From the NCBI GenBank assembly GCA_000961805.1, contig LADV01000184.1:1-9188 (forward strand): a stretch of 9,188 nucleotides of DNA, written 5' to 3'. The translations under genes and the position numbers were made by a program. The notes below the pieces were generated by a model that searched no databases, had not been told where the DNA came from, and saw only the letters and a list, made by a program, of their open reading frames with translations. This document shows positions 5,959 to 9,188 of this stretch, piece after piece. Each line of letters opens with the position of its first letter. Within the stretch, counting starts at the first letter, position 1. The DNA is from Peptococcaceae bacterium BRH_c23 (GTDB lineage Bacteria; Bacillota_B; Desulfitobacteriia; Desulfitobacteriales; Desulfitobacteriaceae).

Positions 5959-6825
5959 GTGGCTCAAATAACTACCGGATTGATCGAGAATACTAAAGTC
6001 TCCGGTGTAAGACCAAGTTCAACGTTCTCAGTAAGAATTTCTAATGCTGACTCAGTAACTGCTAACATTCGAATAAATGGGTTTTATTGGAATGGGATTA
6101 CTAAGACAGAGTACGTTTTGGATTTATTAACCTTGGCACCTGGGGAAGCAGCAGATCGTAACTATTACGCACAGTTTGACGCTTTTGAGTTTCGGTTTGT
6201 CACCAGTACTGACGCTGTTGAAATCTCAACTAGGGGGAAAGATGCCGCTGGAAATATGACCGTAGTTCATAGTATGCTGCCAGCAGAGCTTTTTTCAACG
6301 GGCATGGAAGGAATAGCAGGAGCGCCGGGAAGGGTGATTCCTTCCGCCCTTAACCAAATTTACGTTCTAAATTCTAGCAGCAACAATATCTCAGTTATCG
6401 ACGGAAAGGCCAATACCTTCATAGGAAACGTAATAGTTGGTTCGGGGCCCTTCGGAGTAGGTGTTAATCCGATAACGAACCGAATTTACGTCGTAAACTT
6501 TGGCAGTAATAATGTCTCAGTCATTGATGGAAACTCCAATACAGTCATTACCACCATTACTGTGGGTACCAACCCGGTAGGCGTGGGTGTAAATCCTGAA
6601 ACGAACAGGATTTATGTCACGAACTGGAGTGGTCACAATGTCTCTGTTATTGATGGGTTTACCCATGTCGTTATAGCAACCATTTCGGTAGGTGCGTCCC
6701 CAGAAGGAGTGAATGTGAATCCGTCATCGAACCGAATTTATATTACAAATCATGGCAGTAAAACTGTCTCAGTCATCAACGGAAGCACCAATGCGGTCAT
6801 AGCCACCGTAGATGTAGGGAACTAA
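5959..6825 (+). CDS. Beta-rich domain fused to four YVTN-type beta-propeller repeats
   Basis: This 288-residue protein starts at GTG 5959, with GGAGGT (5945-5950) 8 bases upstream. Residues 1-111 are a paralogue of the preceding small protein. A short Gly/Pro-rich linker (115-131) follows. From residue 132 there are repeats of 42 residues with the pattern N-R-IYV-N...NVSVIDG...V...I.VG..P.GV.VNP, that is, 132-173, 174-215, 216-257 and a shortened fourth at 258-288. These are YVTN/YncE-type propeller blades, which usually make seven-bladed wheels binding DNA, glycans or protein. Four blades cannot close a standard wheel alone, so the protein may oligomerise or be a shortened descendant. It has no signal peptide. 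The fusion suggests the N-terminal domain anchors a binding module in a surface or assembly structure. No frameshift was found after the stop that would restore more blades. Confidence 0.85.
   Translation: MAQITTGLIENTKVSGVRPSSTFSVRISNADSVTANIRINGFYWNGITKTEYVLDLLTLAPGEAADRNYYAQFDAFEFRFVTSTDAVEISTRGKDAAGNMTVVHSMLPAELFSTGMEGIAGAPGRVIPSALNQIYVLNSSSNNISVIDGKANTFIGNVIVGSGPFGVGVNPITNRIYVVNFGSNNVSVIDGNSNTVITTITVGTNPVGVGVNPETNRIYVTNWSGHNVSVIDGFTHVVIATISVGASPEGVNVNPSSNRIYITNHGSKTVSVINGSTNAVIATVDVGN
6352..6822 (+). repeat. 126-bp coding tandem repeat (YVTN blades)
   Basis: There are three full 126-base units (6352-6477, 6478-6603, 6604-6729) and one partial unit (6730-6822). Units two to four each open with AACCGAATTTA- or AACAGGATTTA-like sequence encoding NRIY. 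The DNA copies have diverged, so this is an old protein repeat and not a recent expansion. Confidence 0.85.
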
Positions 6826-6887
6826 ACTAAGAATCTGCATATAGAACTTCATTTAATAATTGTTTAATATAGAAGAGAAATCCTGCC

Positions 6888-7459
6888 ATGAAGATTATAA
6901 CTATATTGGGTACTCATCTGGAAATTATTCGCTTAAGCCGGATCATTCCTCTCTTAGATCAACTTTGTGATCATATCCTTGTGCATACTGGTCAGAACCG
7001 TTGATCGGACGTGCCAATGCCGACCGTAATGGGCCAAATTAGTGAGATACTCGCAAGTGTGAACAGGTTATGCTCCAAGAAAAACCTGTTCGCCTGCTTA
7101 TTTTAGGAGATACCAACAGCGCCTTGGCGGCGTTGGTTGATAAGCGGCTGCGGATTCCGGTTTACCATATGGAGGCGGGTAACCGCTGTTATGATGACCG
7201 GGTACCAGAGGAAATCAATCGCCGAGTGGTGGATCATTGCAGCGATATCTTACTACCTTACACGGAACGAAGTAGAGCTAAAGGTCAAATGAAAGAGGAA
7301 ATGACGTGCAAATTAGCAACAATCTTTACACGTCATTTTCCCTACCAATGGTTTGAAGGTCAATACCCCTATGAATTGGCTCATCCGCTATTTGTTCCAG
7401 TTGCTTTAAGGATTAGCAACTTTGATGCGGCAGTATCTTGTTGCAATATAGGCAACTAA
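6888..7459 (+). pseudogene. Decayed UDP-N-acetylglucosamine 2-epimerase (WecB-like)
   Basis: Intact relatives convert UDP-GlcNAc to UDP-ManNAc in the cytoplasm and are about 370 residues long. Here the ATG at 6888 encodes 'MKIITILGTHLEIIRLSRII', close to the family N-terminus but with HL where RP is expected in GTRPE, continues to 'HILVHTGQN', and meets TGA at 7002-7004. About 40 family residues are then missing. The same frame resumes with 'TVMGQISEILASV' (7023-7060). A one-base shift near 7060 leads into 'LILGDTNSALAAL', 'HMEAGNRCYDDRVPEEINRR' and 'DILLPYTERSRA', ending at about 7279. From there to the stop at 7459 the sequence is unrelated to the family, so the whole C-terminal half is gone. 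A shifted reading frame, an internal deletion, a stop and a lost C-terminus together mean the gene is dead. Confidence 0.88.
7299..7338. repeat. 10-bp inverted repeat in the orphan tail of the 2-epimerase pseudogene
   Basis: AAATGACGTG (7299-7308) and CACGTCATTT (7329-7338) are exact reverse complements separated by 20 bases. They lie about 20 bases after similarity to the 2-epimerase ends. They could mark a deletion or insertion junction or be a chance structure; no transposase is recognisable nearby. Confidence 0.45.
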
Positions 7460-7515
7460 TATACCCCAACCGCTATAGACGATATATACCGACCATATTG
7501 TTATAGAGGAAGGGA

Positions 7516-7547
7516 TAAAAAAGGACCCCCGAACAATGGAGGCCCTT
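7516..7547 (-). terminator. Intrinsic terminator of the CAP-domain gene
   Basis: Read on the minus strand, AAGGGCCTCC (7547-7538) pairs with GGGGGTCCTT (7530-7521) as a 10-bp GC-rich stem with two G-U pairs and a 7-base loop. It is followed directly by a run of six T. It begins 11 bases after the TAA stop of the CAP gene. This is a textbook intrinsic terminator in the right place. Confidence 0.88.
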
Positions 7548-7557
7548 AATCGTATTA

Positions 7558-8433
7558 TTATTGTTGCAAAAATTCTTGAACGTAAAGGTTACCATATGCG
7601 GTTCCATAAGCTATCCCGACGCCGACATGTGTGAAGCGAGGATCTAGAATATTTGCTCTATGACCAGGGCTTTGCATTAAAGCGGCCATGGAACCAGCTA
7701 CGGACTTATTACCAGAAATGTTTTCTCCTGCCCAACGCACGCTGATCCCCACTTGCTGCATCATGGCCCATGGGCTACCGTAGGTTGGAGAGGTATGACT
7801 GAAGTAGTTATTTACTTTCATATCGTTGGCTTTAGCGCGACCTACTGCGGTTAAGCGAAGGTCTGCTTTGACAGGGTTTAAGCCTGCCGCCAGTCGTTCT
7901 TGATTGATCATATCCACCATGAGTTGCTCATCAGCCGTTAACTCGGCTACAAGTGGAATGACAGGAAGTGCTGGGGTCGGAGTTGGGGTTGGGGTTGGGA
8001 CTGGAGTCGGGGTTGGGACTGGAGTTGGAGTTGGGACTGGAGTCGGAACTGGGGTTGGTGCTGGAGTCGAAGTCGGAGTAGGAGTAGTGGGTACTGGGAC
8101 CGTATTAGGTTGCTTAAAGATATTTTTTAAGGAAATAACGTTTCCATTATTGGTTGTCGGTAATGGTCCGATATTGATCCGCTGAGAGGGAGCGGTTGTT
8201 TGAGGATTCGTGGTGGATGGAGTTGTAACCACAGGTGTTGTCCCCTGAGTTGGAGGGGATACTGGAGTTGGTATTACTGGCGTTATCACAGAACCAGAAG
8301 AACGAAGAGTGACAACAGAACCAGTTAGGGGTCGAGGAGCGCCAATATTGATACCTGCTTGTACTGGTAAAGCGACTAAAGTCATGAGGGTGACCAGATG
8401 AATACTGACTAATATTTTTAAGTTTCGTTTCAT
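7558..8433 (-). CDS. Secreted CAP-domain (SCP/YkwD-like) protein with Pro/Thr linker
   Basis: This 291-residue exported protein starts with a signal peptide (KRNLK, a hydrophobic core at about 8-22, and probable cleavage after ALPVQA, residue 26). Residues 27-110 are low-complexity Thr/Pro/Ser-rich sequence containing two related segments that start INIG (28 and 87). A Pro-Thr-Val linker follows (117-155). A C-terminal CAP domain covers about 165-291: 'MINQERLAAGLNPV', H213 in 'FSHTSP', E237 in 'AGENI' and H258 in 'SPGHRANIL', the residues that form the CAP cavity. Bacterial CAP proteins of this kind are common in spore-formers and act outside the cell; their biochemical activity is mostly undefined. 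AAGGAGG (minus strand, 8442-8448) lies 8 bases before the ATG. It is a monocistronic unit with its own terminator, convergent with the 2-epimerase remnant. Confidence 0.92.
   Translation of the reverse strand: MKRNLKILVSIHLVTLMTLVALPVQAGINIGAPRPLTGSVVTLRSSGSVITPVIPTPVSPPTQGTTPVVTTPSTTNPQTTAPSQRINIGPLPTTNNGNVISLKNIFKQPNTVPVPTTPTPTSTPAPTPVPTPVPTPTPVPTPTPVPTPTPTPTPALPVIPLVAELTADEQLMVDMINQERLAAGLNPVKADLRLTAVGRAKANDMKVNNYFSHTSPTYGSPWAMMQQVGISVRWAGENISGNKSVAGSMAALMQSPGHRANILDPRFTHVGVGIAYGTAYGNLYVQEFLQQ
7969..8085 (-). repeat. Short tandem repeat encoding the Pro/Thr/Val linker
   Basis: Degenerate 6-base units encode TP/VP dipeptides (residues 117-155 of the CAP protein). On the plus strand this gives runs of G (GGGG at 7973, 7985, 7991 and 8009; GGG at 7997 and 8015). 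Such tracts vary in length between strains and can form G-quadruplexes. They also create an antisense open frame that is not a gene. Confidence 0.8.
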
Positions 8434-8541
8434 TTGGGAAGCCTCCTTATGATGATTAATTTTTACTATAGAAACCTCAATTGTGGGCCAAGCCCTTTTT
8501 GTATTGCCCTATTGATACTCTCTTGACTAGTTGCTATGTGG

Positions 8542-8558
8542 CTTGTCCGAATGACAAG
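8542..8558. promoter_or_regulatory. Small inverted repeat, possible operator
   Basis: CTTGTC and GACAAG surround the 5-base spacer CGAAT. The plus-strand sequence TATAAC follows at 8564-8569. It is in the divergent region upstream of the CAP gene, where a regulator could bind, but the arms are only six bases. Confidence 0.25.
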
Positions 8559-8685
8559 TGAAGTATAACACAGCAATTTGCTTGAATAAATGGTACTTTT
8601 ATACAACCGGAATGTTAAGTGACTATTGAGTGAGATTATCCGTATTATTCACGTGCCGAAATTTCCCTCAATGCCTAAAAAACGC

Positions 8686-8691
8686 TATAAT
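8686..8691 (+). promoter_or_regulatory. Candidate -10 box upstream of the PIG-L deacetylase gene
   Basis: A perfect TATAAT stands in AT-rich sequence 145 bases ahead of the start codon. The -35 region (TTTCCC or TTCCCT) is poor. If used, the transcript would have a leader of about 140 bases that contains the hairpin at 8734-8761. Confidence 0.25.
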
Positions 8692-8733
8692 AATAAGTGA
8701 CTTAATAAATTAATAGTTTGATTCTCTTAAAGA

Positions 8734-8761
8734 AAACGGCTTTTATTAATAAGGCGTTTTT
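8734..8761 (+). terminator. Terminator-like hairpin in the PIG-L gene leader
   Basis: AAACG (8734-8738) pairs with CGTTT (8755-8759). After a G-G mismatch the inner bases CTT...AAG continue the stem, with an AT-rich top containing one extra T. A run of five T (8757-8761) follows on the plus strand, and the minus strand also reads into a T-rich tract. No plus-strand gene ends just upstream, so it may be a leader attenuator, or may stop antisense transcription. The stem is weak. Confidence 0.4.
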
Positions 8762-8835
8762 GTAAACCAATGTGTATTCAAACTAAGAGTTAAACGACTA
8801 AAGTTAAAAACGAATAGAGAGAGTGAAGTAAACGG

Positions 8836-9188
8836 ATGGCAAAACAAATGCTGCTTATCTTTGCCCATCCTGACGATGAATCGTTCGCTTTGGGCGGTAC
8901 CATTGCCAAATACGCTGAACAAGGGGTTACTATAACCCTGGCCGTCGCGACCAAGGGCGAGGCTGGTCAAACAGCAGGGTTTTGTCAGAAGGAAGAACTG
9001 GGTTTATTTCGAGAACAAGAACTGATGAGTGCCGCAAAGGTCCTAGGGATTACTGAAGTTATTTTCCTGGGATATCTCGACAAGGAAGTTCCGCTGGCAC
9101 CACCCCTTGAAATTGTGGAAAGACTTGTCCGCATTATCCGAACCAGACGTCCTCAAGTAGTGATCACCTTTGGAGCAGACGGTGCATC
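8836..9188 (+). CDS. PIG-L/LmbE-family deacetylase, N-terminal part (3' end outside window)
   Basis: The first 117 residues of a zinc-dependent deacetylase are present; the family removes the N-acetyl group from GlcNAc-containing sugars or related compounds (MshB, BshB and PIG-L types). The N-terminal 'FAHPDDESFALGG' carries the metal and catalytic residues H11, D13 and D14. 'TKGEAGQ' (39-45) and 'ELGLFREQELMSAAKVLG' (54-71) are typical of the family, and 'ITFGADGA' leads into the expected zinc-binding HPDH segment just beyond the window. The ATG at 8836 has only a loose GAGTGAAG ribosome site; the ATG at 8848 is a possible alternative, just before the first strand. The target could be bacillithiol-type precursors or a glycan. 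The nearby glycan genes favour neither strongly, since this gene is divergent from the CAP gene and separated from the cluster. Confidence 0.9.
   Translation, partial: MAKQMLLIFAHPDDESFALGGTIAKYAEQGVTITLAVATKGEAGQTAGFCQKEELGLFREQELMSAAKVLGITEVIFLGYLDKEVPLAPPLEIVERLVRIIRTRRPQVVITFGADGA

Larger units (their letters stand above)
8434..8835. other. 402-base divergent intergenic region between CAP and PIG-L genes
   Basis: No coding region is supported here. The region holds the CAP gene's ribosome site, a weak minus-strand promoter candidate (TTGGCC at 8491-8486 and TATAGT at 8470-8465, only 15 bases apart), a GGGC-CAA-GCCC mini-hairpin followed by five T (8485-8500), a CTTGTC-CGAAT-GACAAG hairpin or operator (8542-8558), the 9-base direct repeat TAAGTGACT at 8616-8624 and 8694-8702, a TATAAT box at 8686 and a terminator-like hairpin at 8734-8761. 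The right half is AT-rich. Confidence 0.6.

Noticed and set aside
7070..7459. An independent 129-residue gene starting at ATG 7070
   Set aside because: It begins in the middle of the 2-epimerase fold, lacks a ribosome site, and continues upstream by similarity in another frame, so it is part of the pseudogene.
7904..8185. Plus-strand open frame encoding Gly-Val repeats
   Set aside because: It is the antisense of the Pro/Thr linker codons of the CAP gene, has no ribosome site and exists only because of the repeat.
8485..8500. GGGC-CAA-GCCC followed by TTTTT as a plus-strand terminator
   Set aside because: A four-base-pair stem is too short, and no plus-strand gene ends upstream.
8746..8970. 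Minus-strand open frame of 74 codons
   Set aside because: It is antisense to the PIG-L start region and runs into the intergenic hairpin; there is no supporting ribosome site or family motif.

Overview
The window looks like a chromosomal segment of a low-to-mid GC, Gram-positive, probably spore-forming anaerobe of the Bacillota (class Clostridia; a Desulfosporosinus/Desulfitobacterium-type relative would fit, but this is an impression from protein style and was not tested). The grounds are strong AGGAGG-type Shine-Dalgarno sites ahead of most genes, one likely GTG start, a CAP/YkwD-like secreted protein with a Pro/Thr linker, and a mixture of glycan genes with small beta-rich proteins that lack signal peptides. 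No rRNA, tRNA, CRISPR array, intact transposase or origin was seen.

Layout. 1-1326: the 3' end of a SAM methyltransferase (+) meets a GT4 glycosyltransferase (-) tail to tail with a 6-base overlap. 1525-4437 (+): a compact nucleotide-sugar dehydrogenase, an NAD-dependent sugar epimerase/dehydratase and a GT2 glycosyltransferase. A small repeat-plus-hairpin element (3558-3714) sits between the last two. 4474-6825 (+): a trypsin-fold protease-like protein with an intact His/Asp/Ser set, then a 116-residue protein, then a protein whose first 111 residues are a paralogue of it (about 48% identical, no gaps, hand count) fused to four YVTN-type beta-propeller repeats. 6888-7459: the decayed remains of a UDP-GlcNAc 2-epimerase (wecB-like) gene. 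7558-8433 (-): a secreted CAP-domain protein with a good intrinsic terminator. 8434-8835: a divergent intergenic region. 8836-9188 (+): the start of a PIG-L/LmbE-family deacetylase that runs off the window.

How the genes may work together. Methyltransferase, GT4, nucleotide-sugar dehydrogenase, epimerase, GT2, a former 2-epimerase and a PIG-L deacetylase are the usual parts of a locus building a surface polysaccharide or protein-linked glycan. The protease-like gene, the two paralogous beta-rich proteins and the YVTN repeats lie on the same strand directly behind the glycosyltransferase. I infer, without direct proof, that they are structural or processing parts of a cell- or spore-surface layer that the glycan genes decorate. 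The most notable signals are this four-gene protease/paralogue/propeller block, the 157-bp repeat-hairpin element, and the multiply broken 2-epimerase gene.
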